Part shown: positions 44,199 through 52,269 of the stretch, piece after piece
Layout of the letters: every line of letters starts with the position of its first letter
How positions within the stretch are numbered: the first letter of the stretch is position 1
Source: an uncultured Lachnospiraceae bacterium
GTDB taxonomy: Bacteria; Bacillota; Clostridia; Lachnospirales; Lachnospiraceae
Assembly: GCA_958402795.1 (NCBI GenBank)
Contig: CATXUX010000003.1
Coordinates: 1-64,000 of the forward strand
Reading direction: 5' to 3'
DNA length: 64,000 bases
Translations under genes and position numbers: made by a program
Notes under the pieces: generated by a model
Databases searched by the model: none
What the model was told of the DNA's origin: nothing
Seen by the model: only the letters and a program-made list of their open reading frames with translations

Positions 44199-44573
44199 CT
44201 ATACCTCCCATGGCTGCATCATTTCCTTTGCGTTCTCGTGTGTACGAGCGTAAAAGCAAATCAGATTCGCAATCTCATCAGCAACTGCAAGTCCATCTTT
44301 GGCTTCCTGAGATTCAACCTTTCCCATAAATGCCTTAACAGTATTTGTTTCCGGAATCGCCTGTGGAATCTTTACCAGGCTTTCCATCGAAACATTCAAG
44401 AACTCTGCAATTTTTTGCAATTCAATCGCATTAATCATTCTGGCTCCGCTAAGCATCTTACTGGTAACCTGCTTAGATACACCGAGATAACTTGCAAGGT
44501 CGACCTGTTTCTTGTCGTTCTGCTTCATAATATTCATAATATTGTTACTGATAATCTCATTTACGTTTACCAT
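44199..44573 (-). CDS. XRE family transcriptional regulator (candidate antitoxin/repressor)
   Basis: A 124-residue protein with an N-terminal HTH_3 domain (NDKKQVDLASYLGVSKQVTSKML, residues about 18-40) and a helical C-terminal part that may contact the ImmA peptidase. The ATG at 44573 follows TTGGAGGCA. It starts a three-gene operon with ImmA and PIN-like proteins. A perfect dyad AAAGTCAA-N7-TTGACTTT overlaps its promoter and is the likely autoregulatory site. Confidence 0.9.
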   Translation of the reverse strand: MVNVNEIISNNIMNIMKQNDKKQVDLASYLGVSKQVTSKMLSGARMINAIELQKIAEFLNVSMESLVKIPQAIPETNTVKAFMGKVESQEAKDGLAVADEIANLICFYARTHENAKEMMQPWEV

Positions 44574-44621
44574 CACAAGTGCCTCCAATCAAAATATACG
44601 AATACTTCATTCCACATTATC

Positions 44622-44665
44622 ATTATATGTAGAGCACATCACAAAGTCAATATTTCCTTGACTTT
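44622..44665 (-). promoter_or_regulatory. Promoter and operator of the XRE-ImmA-PIN operon
   Basis: On the minus strand: -35 TTGACT (44650-44645), 17 bp, -10 TATAAT (44627-44622). A perfect 8 bp dyad, AAAGTCAA (44643-44650) and TTGACTTT (44658-44665), covers the -35 box. A second dyad TTTTAAC/GTTAAAA lies at 44667-44686. Confidence 0.78.
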
Positions 44666-44680
44666 ATTTTAACTTTTGTG

Positions 44681-45126
44681 TTAAAAGTATCTATATTGGA
44701 TACATGGGATTTTTCTATTATTCCTCATTACGGCATCGTCTATCGCCACTCTATGAATATTTGGAATATCAGATAATATTCCTTCCCTGATAATCTTTCC
44801 GAGATTAACCGGCGTATAATCGCATACATTCGACGCCAGATTTATATGCTTGCAGCCTTCTTCATACGGCTCAATATTATTGTGATCATGCCCGTGAATG
44901 TTCAGGCACCAAGGCAATCCATACACCGGTTCGTGTGATAGTAGTATTTTCTCCGAAATAAACAGTGGCCCGAAATATATATCATAATTCTAATCTGTTC
45001 CTCCAGTGTAATCCAATCCGGATCCATTAATTTGCAATCCCGATCATCAAAATGCAAATCTGACAGAATATAAACAGTACCGCCTTTCGACCAGTGTCGG
45101 AACGGCTCATACAATGTAGATATCAT
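44681..45126 (-). pseudogene. Broken calcineurin-like metallophosphoesterase
   Basis: Two overlapping frames together give pieces of one family. The first (45126-44902) has VYILSDLHFDD, the N-terminal metal motif, then shifts frame after EEQIRI; the second (44926-44681) continues with LPWCLNIHGHDHN, the C-terminal GHxH motif. The middle part with the GDxxD and GNHD motifs is missing. So an internal deletion combined with a frameshift has inactivated the gene. Confidence 0.75.
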
Positions 45127-45142
45127 ATATTTGCCACCTTTC

Positions 45143-45796
45143 TTAATCCCACAAGCTGAAAAAATATTGCTTCAACATATCCATCGCCTTATCCTTGGAT
45201 TCATTTCGATATTTTTCCAGTTTTCTCTCTTCTTCCAAGTATTTATCAGATATTTCTTTATATTCCGGTAGTTCATCCATAAAATGTACGGTTCCGCCGC
45301 CTCCCCTTTTTTGATTCTCTGCTAATTCCTCTTCTGTCTGTATTTTTTCACCTAAAAAACCATATTTTTCTATAAACTCTTCATGTGCTTTAGAATGTTC
45401 CTCTTCATAAGGATTTTTCATAGTGCAGGTATCTTCATTGGATTCTCTCCACAAAAAAATCATGCGATCCAAAATTTTGTTCCATTCTTCGTGACACGTA
45501 TCATTTACCAATATTCCATCTTCATTTGTATAATTCTCACCCAGATACCCTGGTGAACCATGGCGCTCTTCCCGTAAATCTTGTAACATATCAGGGATCA
45601 AATTCTGTAAATACCCGTACATGTTCCATTTATCACAATCCGCATATCCACGGGCAATACGTTGCAGGCTCCCCCGTATACATTTTCTGAAATGTTTTAT
45701 TTCTGCTATTATCTTGCTTTCTTCTCCCAATCCACACATTTGGAAATCTTCTTTATTCCAAATATGATTCACAGATGATATGCTCTTCTTTTCCAC
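45143..45796 (-). CDS. Hypothetical protein (about 217 aa)
   Basis: Function not recognised. The protein is highly charged and helical (HFRKCIRGSLQRIARGYADCDKW, and a C-terminal coiled-coil-like KYLEEERKLEKYRNESKDKAM). It carries tryptophans spaced through the middle. The start is uncertain: the frame is open to 45946, but a GTG at 45796 (VEKKSISS) has GAGGGAAG upstream and excludes sequence that looks non-coding. It precedes the broken phosphoesterase by about 16 bp and may have been co-transcribed with it. Confidence 0.6.
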   Translation of the reverse strand: MEKKSISSVNHIWNKEDFQMCGLGEESKIIAEIKHFRKCIRGSLQRIARGYADCDKWNMYGYLQNLIPDMLQDLREERHGSPGYLGENYTNEDGILVNDTCHEEWNKILDRMIFLWRESNEDTCTMKNPYEEEHSKAHEEFIEKYGFLGEKIQTEEELAENQKRGGGGTVHFMDELPEYKEISDKYLEEERKLEKYRNESKDKAMDMLKQYFFSLWD

Positions 45797-46130
45797 CTTA
45801 CTTCCCTCTCTATCGTTCGTTCTTTCACTGGCAGATTTCACCGGATACCCACAGATGCATAGTAAAGGCAGAAGCCGCAGCTTTCGCCACGGCTCCTGTT
45901 TATGAAAATTGCCTGCATTACAGCCATGAGGCTTATTCCCGGTCAATCAGTTTCTCACCTTAACCTGTTCCATGGATTTCAGCACATCTCTATGCCTAAA
46001 GGAAAGTTATGCGTTTACTTAAAACAGTTTAAGAACAAAATCGTTGACTATTCATAATTGAAAGTTCAAATACAACCAAAAACAATTCACAATTGGAGGT
46101 GTTATCCAGCACCATACATAAACTCAACTT

Positions 46131-46203
46131 TTTTGAAGGCAGGATTTGAACCTGCGACATCATGGTTAGCAGCCATGTGCGCTACCAACTGCGCCACTTC
46201 CAT
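46131..46203 (-). tRNA. tRNA-like sequence, class I, anticodon GCU
   Basis: Folded by eye on the minus strand: D-stem GCGC/GCGC with loop AGTTGGTA, anticodon stem CATGG/CCATG with loop CTGCTAA (anticodon GCU), a 5 nt variable region ATGTC, and T-stem GCAGG/CCTGC with loop TTCAAAT. The acceptor stem (ATGGAAG and CTTCAAA) has two mismatches in its outer three pairs. A GCU anticodon means serine, but tRNA-Ser has a long variable arm. It may be an element-borne or decaying tRNA. The rest of 45797-46302 holds nothing else recognisable. Confidence 0.6.
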
Positions 46204-46302
46204 ATCGAGCAATCCAATTATCAGAATTGGTGTGTTCTTCTTGTAACATAACCCCGTTACAGGGAAACCAAGTTCGGAATTTTCGTAATGCAGGCAATCG
46301 TT

Positions 46303-46965
46303 TTATGCTATTTCAATAAAAGTAGTCGCGTTGGATACCTTGATCTGTGTATCCAATTCCGTAAGCAGAATATTTCTCTTTTCTTCAAGTAATTCTAATT
46401 TCTTCTTTACATCCAATGGATCCACAAGTTCTGTAGTATTTTCTTTCACATACGCGTCAACAACGCCTAACGGTTTGTCATCCCTTGCCTTGGCATCACG
46501 CCCCAGGATACTCAGGCGCATATTTTCCGCAGTTGCCTGAAGCTGGTTGTTCTTCATATCGCAGAAACGAACGCGCTCATTATACTCATTGTTTAATTTG
46601 TCTCTCAACTTACCTTCGAAGTCCGCCTCCCCATCATAAGAATCCATGCCGCGAAGTCTGCTCCGGAGTGAGATTGCCCCCGCAACTGTAAAAGTGCCGT
46701 AAGAAGTCTTAACTTCTGTCTTCGCATTTGAATCCACGATCGCAGCATCAATTTTCTGGAAACGTTCGATCAGATCATTGATCTGTTGATAAGCTGCCTC
46801 CGCTTCTTTCGCATACTCCGCCCTATCAATTCGCTTTGCATATACTTTTTCCTCATTTGGCTTAACTGTATCTACGAAACTTGCTTTCTCAATCTTATCA
46901 TTGATCTTCTTCACCAACAGGTCTCTTTCGTCCAGTGCCTGTGTCACTAACATCCTTTCACCCAT
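46303..46965 (-). CDS. Hypothetical coiled-coil protein (220 aa)
   Basis: A soluble helical protein. The N-terminal TQALDERDLLVKKINDKIEKA, the central ISLRSRLRGM and the C-terminal ELDTQIKVSNATTFIE faintly resemble DIP1984/septicolysin-like proteins, whose function is not established. This is a weak, remote match. Start at 46965 follows GGGAGGAC, so expression is plausible. Stand-alone; it is near the tRNA-like sequence in the mobile-looking region. Confidence 0.65.
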   Translation of the reverse strand: MGERMLVTQALDERDLLVKKINDKIEKASFVDTVKPNEEKVYAKRIDRAEYAKEAEAAYQQINDLIERFQKIDAAIVDSNAKTEVKTSYGTFTVAGAISLRSRLRGMDSYDGEADFEGKLRDKLNNEYNERVRFCDMKNNQLQATAENMRLSILGRDAKARDDKPLGVVDAYVKENTTELVDPLDVKKKLELLEEKRNILLTELDTQIKVSNATTFIEIA

Positions 46966-47169
46966 AAGAAGTCCTCCCTTAAATCATTTCCATACTTATG
47001 TCCTGAAAATAATTTTAAAGGAAGTTTTCTTATTTGTCATTGAACTTGTAGTATAAAAGATTTTACATTTTGCTTTGCATGTTAACTTTTCACGGGTCAC
47101 CGCCCAACAGCTGCGAAACCGTACGCCAAAGGCGTAATTTTCGCCACAGTCTATGCACTGTCCTCAAAT

Positions 47170-47490
47170 TTATGCTGCTTTGTGTACGTGAATCTTTTCA
47201 TAATATGCCTGCATACGCTCGAATTGCGGATCATATCTGACCGTTGGAACAGATTGTCTGTTTCCGCACAGCATATCATCTACCGGCATTTGAAACAACT
47301 CACTAAGTGCGTACAGATTATCAATGGTCGGCATACTCAGTCCATTCAGCCAGTGGTAAATGCTTTGGACGCTGCCAAGTCCAAGATACTGCTGAACGTC
47401 TTTCACTGACAGTCCCCGCTCATCCATAATCCTTCTCAAATGAATTCCCGTTCTTTTCTTATCAATTGTTGGAAACATTTTTCCTTTCAT
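47170..47490 (-). CDS. XRE family transcriptional regulator
   Basis: A 106-residue protein. The HTH spans about residues 13-68 (GIHLRRIMDERGLSVKDVQQYLGL, then IYHWLNGLSMPTIDNLYALSELF). The C-terminal segment RYDPQFERMQAYYEKIH is short and of unknown role. The ATG at 47490 is chosen; an alternative ATG four codons later is also close to a purine-rich site. It stands alone at the right edge of the mobile-looking region; its target is unknown. Confidence 0.8.
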   Translation of the reverse strand: MKGKMFPTIDKKRTGIHLRRIMDERGLSVKDVQQYLGLGSVQSIYHWLNGLSMPTIDNLYALSELFQMPVDDMLCGNRQSVPTVRYDPQFERMQAYYEKIHVHKAA

Positions 47491-47649
47491 ACCAGGTGTC
47501 CTTTCCACTTCCGATTTGTTCTCTGATTATAGCATACAATCTATGAAATTCCTATTCTGATTTCTACACGATTCGTTTTCCTGCACACCATCGGGCGCAA
47601 CGCTCATTGCACGCATCACACGTTATAGTAGCGATTTTCTTTACCGATA

Positions 47650-47678
47650 TTGTCGCGAAAGACTATTCCTGATATAAT
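47650..47678 (+). promoter_or_regulatory. Promoter of the EFR1 ferredoxin gene
   Basis: -35 TTGTCG (47650-47655), 17 bp, -10 TATAAT (47673-47678), leaving a leader of about 115 nt before the gene. The remaining 47491-47649 shows nothing distinct. Confidence 0.55.
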
Positions 47679-47798
47679 AGTTAAAAACTTTAACAAAAGA
47701 GATCTGAACTATGAACTATTGCACCAAATCATATGATTCCGTCAATCGGGGTTCTGAAAACAAAAAAATATGACACAATCGTAAAGGAGAAACAAACC

Positions 47799-48554
47799 AT
47801 GATTTTATATTTTTCCGGGACAGGAAACAGCGAGTATATAGCGAAAAGAATCTGTAAAGAAACAGGAGATATGTTGATCAGCCTTTTTGAAAAAATCCGA
47901 ACGCAGGATTTCTCAGAAATGTATTCTGAGCGTCCGTGGATCGTGGTTGTTCCAACCTATGCCTGGAGAATCCCGCGCGTCGTACAAAAGTGGATGGAGA
48001 ACACAGCATTTACCGGAAATCGAGAGATCTATTTCATTATGACCTGCGGAGGAAGTATCGGAAACGCAGGCAAATATCTGGAGCAGCTATGTAAGAAAAA
48101 GAACATGAATTATCGTGGATGCATAGGGATTACAATGCCGGAGAATTATATTGCGCTTTTTTCTACGCCAACACGCGATGCAGCATTGCAGATCATTGAT
48201 CGGGCGGAACCTGTTATCGACCGGGCCATCACTTTTATTAAGAATAACGATTCGCTCCCGCAAATGGAGATTTCTTTTCAGGATCGCATGAGCAGCGGAA
48301 TTGTAAATGCCCTTTTTTATCCGTTATTCGTTCATGCCAAAAAATTTTATACTACCGACGCCTGCATTTCCTGTGGTAAATGCGTAGATGTATGTCCGCT
48401 TAGTAACGTCCGCATGGACAACGAAAAACCAGTATGGGGAAATGATTGTACACATTGCATGGCATGTATCTGTCATTGCCCCACAGAAGCAATTGAATAC
48501 GGGAAACACAGCCGGAACTTACCTCGCTATACTTGTAAGAAATTTATTTTTTGA
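47799..48554 (+). CDS. EFR1-type flavodoxin-ferredoxin fusion
   Basis: A 251-residue cytoplasmic redox protein. The N-terminal flavodoxin-like domain binds FMN through YFSGTGNSEYIAK (residues 4-16); the C-terminal part has two 4Fe-4S motifs, CISCGKCVDVCP and CTHCMACICHCP. It probably passes electrons to or from ferredoxin-type partners. The ATG at 47799 follows AAAGGAG; the longer frame upstream is discarded. Convergent with, and overlapping by 28 bp, the membrane cytochrome gene. Confidence 0.9.
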   Translation: MILYFSGTGNSEYIAKRICKETGDMLISLFEKIRTQDFSEMYSERPWIVVVPTYAWRIPRVVQKWMENTAFTGNREIYFIMTCGGSIGNAGKYLEQLCKKKNMNYRGCIGITMPENYIALFSTPTRDAALQIIDRAEPVIDRAITFIKNNDSLPQMEISFQDRMSSGIVNALFYPLFVHAKKFYTTDACISCGKCVDVCPLSNVRMDNEKPVWGNDCTHCMACICHCPTEAIEYGKHSRNLPRYTCKKFIF

Positions 48555-49207
48555 AGTCCTCTCGAAATATAGTATGACAGAAAAACAAACAGTTCCATGA
48601 TCGCAATATATTCTATAAAAAAGAGCAGAACCGGCCTTTCAAAGTCAAAGAATACAAAGGGAGACGTCAAAAACATATAGGATAAAAACTGATTCTTTAT
48701 AAAAGCATACAGTCCATATCCGGCGACCATTGCTGCAGTCACGCGCAGAGCAATTCTTTTTCCTTTGGATTTCACCGGCCCGGCCGCCTTCCGCATCATA
48801 CCAAGAATCATATTCCAGTGCAGTCCGAGGTGGAAAGCCATCAGTACAAATCCCCAGAATGCGCAAAGAATGTGCAGCGATCTTGCCGGCGCGATACCGC
48901 CTGAAATCGGCAGGAGGGCAAACACCTCCCGGGAGAGAATGATTCCGCTCACCATTAACCCGAACATGGAAAGTAATACGGCAAAATTCGTCACGGTCTG
49001 TAAAATGCGTGTAGGCGTATACTTCCCTTTGAAAAGATGACTGTACCAGTTCCGGTTCAAAATATGGTGGGCGATCCATAGAATCAGCATCCCCACTCCA
49101 AGCCATTCATGAGCAGAATCTCCTGTGATCTGCCTCGCCATTAAAAAAAGCAATAAAACTGTCATGATCATATCAATGATTATTTTACATATAAATTTTT
49201 TCTTCAT
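48527..49207 (-). CDS. DUF4405 membrane protein, cytochrome b-like
   Basis: A 226-residue protein with about five transmembrane helices. Histidines in the membrane region, HEWLG, IAHHILNRNWYSH, SLHILC and AFHLGLHW, are placed as expected for haem ligands in small cytochrome b-type electron carriers, the usual reading of DUF4405. The start at 49207 follows GGGGAGGAA. It is downstream of the flavodoxin lipoprotein gene (66 bp) and convergent with the ferredoxin gene, suggesting a membrane electron-transfer chain. Confidence 0.82.
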   Translation of the reverse strand: MKKKFICKIIIDMIMTVLLLFLMARQITGDSAHEWLGVGMLILWIAHHILNRNWYSHLFKGKYTPTRILQTVTNFAVLLSMFGLMVSGIILSREVFALLPISGGIAPARSLHILCAFWGFVLMAFHLGLHWNMILGMMRKAAGPVKSKGKRIALRVTAAMVAGYGLYAFIKNQFLSYMFLTSPFVFFDFERPVLLFFIEYIAIMELFVFLSYYISRGLQKINFLQV

Positions 49208-49273
49208 CAGAAATATTCCTCCCCTTTGCAGATAAGAGCCTGCCCATAATTCGACAGGCTTTCATCTGCTATC

Positions 49274-50476
49274 TTACTCGACGTTTAAATTGAGACTAGT
49301 TACCCAATCCACAACATCATTCTCTGCTCCTGCCACATTGTTGCGGGAGATAGAAAGTCCGTCAGAAATAACGTCAGCGTCCGGCTGCAATTCCGAAATC
49401 GTCTGAATAGTTCTTGAAAATCCGCTTCCGCCGTGGGTGGTAAATGGAATAATGGTTTTGCCGCTGAAATCATATTCTTCAAGGAATGTATAAAGTGGCA
49501 TCGGCAGATCGGCGTTCCAGTTCGGATAACCCAGGAAAATCACATCATAGCTGTCTGGATTTTCAATCTGTGCCGCCAGTTCCGGCCTTGCATTTTCTGC
49601 TTTTTCCTCATATGCAAATTCCAGAAGCGGATCATGTGTCGTCGGATAGTCCTGTACGGTTTCAATGGCAAACAGATCGCCGCCTGTCTCGCGCTGGATC
49701 ATCCGCGCAATGTACTCGTTGTTTCCAAATGTCTCTCCGTCTGCCGCTACACGGCTCGCACTGGCTACCGTATCCACGTCATTTGTTTCCATGACAGAGA
49801 AATACGCAATCAGAATATTACTGTTTCCGTTCTCCGCAAAAGACGTCAGTCCAAGTCTTTGAAGCCAAGGTTCAATATCATTCAGGTCGTTTGCGGTAAG
49901 TCCCTCTGCAATCTCTGCATCCGGGCAAAGCTCACTGAAAATATGGAGGCTGTTTCCAATGTCGTCACTGGAACTGGTGCAGAAGGGAACGATCGTCTTG
50001 CCTGAAAAATCATTCTCTGCAAGGAACGTTGCTATCATAGCCGGAGCTTCATCCCACCAGATCGGATACCCTACAAAGATGGTGTCATATTCCTCAATAC
50101 GATCCACAGACAAAGTGATCTCCGGGTGTACGCCATTCAGAATTTCCGCTTCGGCTTCTGTCTGTAGATCTCCATATTCTTCTGCCCGCTGAATCTCTGC
50201 CAAAGTACCACCCGTGTATTCTGCAATCCTCTGCGCCGCTTCCTCGGTATTTCCCGTATAAGAAAAATATGCGATCAAAATATTTCCGCCATCCACATCT
50301 GTCTCTGCTGATTCCGGTTCTTCTGTTTGCAGCGTATCCGCCACAGTTTCAGATTCATCAGCCGCAGAAGACAATTCTTCCGAAGGGGTATTGTTGCCAC
50401 AGGCTGCCAGTACAAAACTGAGTGTTAATACCAACACAATGAGTAAAAGATGACTCGATTTTTTTCTTACTTTCAT
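49274..50476 (-). CDS. Exported lipoprotein with two flavodoxin domains
   Basis: A 400-residue protein. A lipoprotein signal peptide ends in the lipobox LAAC (Cys26), so the protein is predicted to be anchored outside the membrane. An acidic spacer follows, then two tandem flavodoxin folds: ILIAYFSYTGNTEEAA with FVGYPIWWDEAP, and ILIAYFSVMETND with FLGYPNWNADLP. The first retains the FMN phosphate-binding TGNT loop; in the second it is rearranged. Exported flavodoxins are unusual because FMN must be loaded outside the cell. The promoter is of MerR type. An electron carrier between DUF4405 cytochrome and an outside acceptor is a possible role. Confidence 0.87.
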   Translation of the reverse strand: MKVRKKSSHLLLIVLVLTLSFVLAACGNNTPSEELSSAADESETVADTLQTEEPESAETDVDGGNILIAYFSYTGNTEEAAQRIAEYTGGTLAEIQRAEEYGDLQTEAEAEILNGVHPEITLSVDRIEEYDTIFVGYPIWWDEAPAMIATFLAENDFSGKTIVPFCTSSSDDIGNSLHIFSELCPDAEIAEGLTANDLNDIEPWLQRLGLTSFAENGNSNILIAYFSVMETNDVDTVASASRVAADGETFGNNEYIARMIQRETGGDLFAIETVQDYPTTHDPLLEFAYEEKAENARPELAAQIENPDSYDVIFLGYPNWNADLPMPLYTFLEEYDFSGKTIIPFTTHGGSGFSRTIQTISELQPDADVISDGLSISRNNVAGAENDVVDWVTSLNLNVE

Positions 50477-50607
50477 GGTATCTCTCCTTTTCTTTCCTTC
50501 TGATTCTTACGATTCTGTTACTATTTACAGTAAACTCGTAACACGATTCTTGCAATCTCTCTGTCTCTATGCTACAATGCGATTGTTTGAACCGCTTCTT
50601 ATTACCG

Positions 50608-50638
50608 ATTATAATTTGCGATAGTAACTATCGGTCAA
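50608..50638 (-). promoter_or_regulatory. MerR-type promoter with 19 bp spacer and internal operator
   Basis: On the minus strand: -35 TTGACC (50638-50633), 19 bp spacer, -10 TATAAT (50613-50608). The spacer carries the palindrome CGATAGTTACTATCG (50619-50633). The overlong spacer with an internal dyad is the hallmark of MerR-activated promoters. It drives the flavodoxin lipoprotein gene. Confidence 0.85.
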
Positions 50639-50689
50639 TAGTTTATTTGGATTTCTTTATGAATATTTTGTGAATCGTAGGAGGCAAGA

Positions 50690-51091
50690 ATGATCTATAC
50701 CATGATGCAGGTCTGCCGGGAATTGAATATGACCTACCAGACCTTAAAATACTACTGTAACGAAGGATTAGTTCCCAATGTAAAGAGAGACAGCAATAAC
50801 CGCCGGATTTTTGATGAAAGAGACGTAAAATGGATTCAGGATCTTACCTGTCTGAAAAAATGTGGCATGAGCATTCAGGAAATGAAGGAATATCTCAATT
50901 TATGCCTGCAGGGAGAATCTACAATCCTTGCACGCAAGGAAATGCTCGCCAGAAAACAGGATGAGCTGCGTGCTTCCATCCGTGAACTGGAAGACAGCGT
51001 GGCTTATATCGATTGGAAGCAAAACTTCTATGATGAAGTGCTCTCCGGTCAGCGCCCGTATGTCAGTAATCTGATCCGCACAGAAGAATAG
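50690..51091 (+). CDS. MerR family transcriptional regulator
   Basis: A 133-residue regulator. The winged-helix domain has MTYQTLKYYCNEGLVPNVKRDSNN (residues about 14-37) and FDERDVKWIQDLTCLKKCGMSI; a dimerisation coiled coil follows (residues 80-115). It lacks the metal-binding cysteine pattern of CueR/ZntR, so the signal is unknown; the CNEGLV cysteine and CLKKC are not clearly sensor sites. Divergent from the flavodoxin lipoprotein gene, whose MerR-type promoter it most likely controls. Confidence 0.9.
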   Translation: MIYTMMQVCRELNMTYQTLKYYCNEGLVPNVKRDSNNRRIFDERDVKWIQDLTCLKKCGMSIQEMKEYLNLCLQGESTILARKEMLARKQDELRASIRELEDSVAYIDWKQNFYDEVLSGQRPYVSNLIRTEE

Positions 51092-51096
51092 CCAAA

Positions 51097-51140
51097 AACC
51101 GCATATCTGCCATGTACTTTTCCATAGCAGATATGCGGTT
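51097..51140. terminator. Bidirectional terminator between merR-type gene and ROK gene
   Basis: Perfect 14 bp arms AACCGCATATCTGC (51097-51110) and GCAGATATGCGGTT (51127-51140). On the minus strand TTTTT follows, suiting the ROK gene; on the plus strand it directly follows the MerR gene. Confidence 0.8.
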
Positions 51141-51252
51141 ATTCTCCAAATGATCTATAATCATCATCCTATTATCCGATTAAATCTTGCAAATATCTGA
51201 TACCGTAATTATAGCAGTCCCTAGTTCAGAAAACAATGTATGCAGGGAAAAT

Positions 51253-52236
51253 TTACCCACAGATCATTTCCCGCAGGTATTCGGCTTCCCTTCGCCCCTT
51301 TAGCAGTTCCATAAATGCTTTTACCTTTTCCGGATTCAGCCGCTCTTCTTTCGCCTGAAGGTGTACATACAATGCCCCAATCAGGTTGGAATCATTGAAA
51401 TATTTACACGTAACCACCTCGGGGATCGGGACATTATGCGGATATACCGTATTGATCTTTTTTAACTCTTCCCTGATCATCTGGAGAAACAGCGGCTGCA
51501 CACTGATCCCGCCGCCGATTGCAAACCGCTCCGGATCAATGATGAACTGGCAGTTCGTAATCTGCACTGCAAGATGATTGCAGAATTTCCTTAGGCACTC
51601 CAAAGTTTCTTCATCCCCGCAGTTCGCCATTGAAAAGATCTTCTCTCCGTCCAGTTCTGAAGCCGGAATCTTTTTCTTCTCCGCAACCATGCGGATCAAT
51701 CCCGGTACTCCGTTCATCTCAGCCAATATCTTATCTTTGTTCATATAGTCGTCGGTTTCTGTCAGGATATAGCTGAATTCTCCCGCCATAAAATTCTTTC
51801 CCCGAAGCACCTTCCGGTCGCAGATGACCGCTCCGCCAACCGCTGTGCCGCAGATGACCGCGATCGCATTCCTGCAGTCTGCCAGAGCGCCCCTCCATAC
51901 TTCTGCCAGGGCAGCGCTTTTCGCATCATTTTCTACCGTCACGGACACATGACAGCGGCTTTCCAGAATTTCCACAAGATTGATATTTGACACACAGAAA
52001 ATGGTTCCTGCGTTATACATAAACCCTGTTTCACTGTCGATCATTCCCGGCGCGCTGATCGCGATTCCGGCTGTCTGCGCACCATATGTCTCATAAATCC
52101 GCACCAGCATATCAATAAACTGTTCCAGCGACTCTTTCACCGTCGGTACTTTGCCTTTTTCATAAAAATTACATTCTTCATCCATCACGGCGAACTTTGT
52201 AAATGTTCCGCCGATATCAATGACCAGATATTTCAT
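51253..52236 (-). CDS. ROK family sugar kinase, likely beta-glucoside kinase
   Basis: A 327-residue actin-fold kinase. The phosphate-binding DIGGTFTKFAV is at residues 6-16, the catalytic aspartate is in VENDAKSAAL, and GTAVGGAVI plus IGGGIS are typical. The ROK zinc motif CXCGXXGCXE is missing; instead GEFSYILTETDDY is present, as in beta-glucoside kinases. It follows the GH1 gene by 33 bp. It would phosphorylate a glucose-containing disaccharide, giving the substrate of the upstream 6-phospho-beta-glucosidase, or act on glucose. Confidence 0.83.
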   Translation of the reverse strand: MKYLVIDIGGTFTKFAVMDEECNFYEKGKVPTVKESLEQFIDMLVRIYETYGAQTAGIAISAPGMIDSETGFMYNAGTIFCVSNINLVEILESRCHVSVTVENDAKSAALAEVWRGALADCRNAIAVICGTAVGGAVICDRKVLRGKNFMAGEFSYILTETDDYMNKDKILAEMNGVPGLIRMVAEKKKIPASELDGEKIFSMANCGDEETLECLRKFCNHLAVQITNCQFIIDPERFAIGGGISVQPLFLQMIREELKKINTVYPHNVPIPEVVTCKYFNDSNLIGALYVHLQAKEERLNPEKVKAFMELLKGRREAEYLREMICG

Positions 52237-52269
52237 GCGAACCTCCTATTACTCTTCTCTCCGACCCGC

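Noticed and set aside
46058..46246. 62 aa ORF with FEPATSW
   Set aside because: It lies over the reverse strand of the tRNA-like sequence; FEPATSW-type peptides are a known artefact of translating tRNA T-arms.
41357..47508. Complete prophage or conjugative element
   Set aside because: No capsid, tail, portal, relaxase, coupling protein or type IV secretion genes are present; only an integrase and regulatory or toxin-like genes remain.
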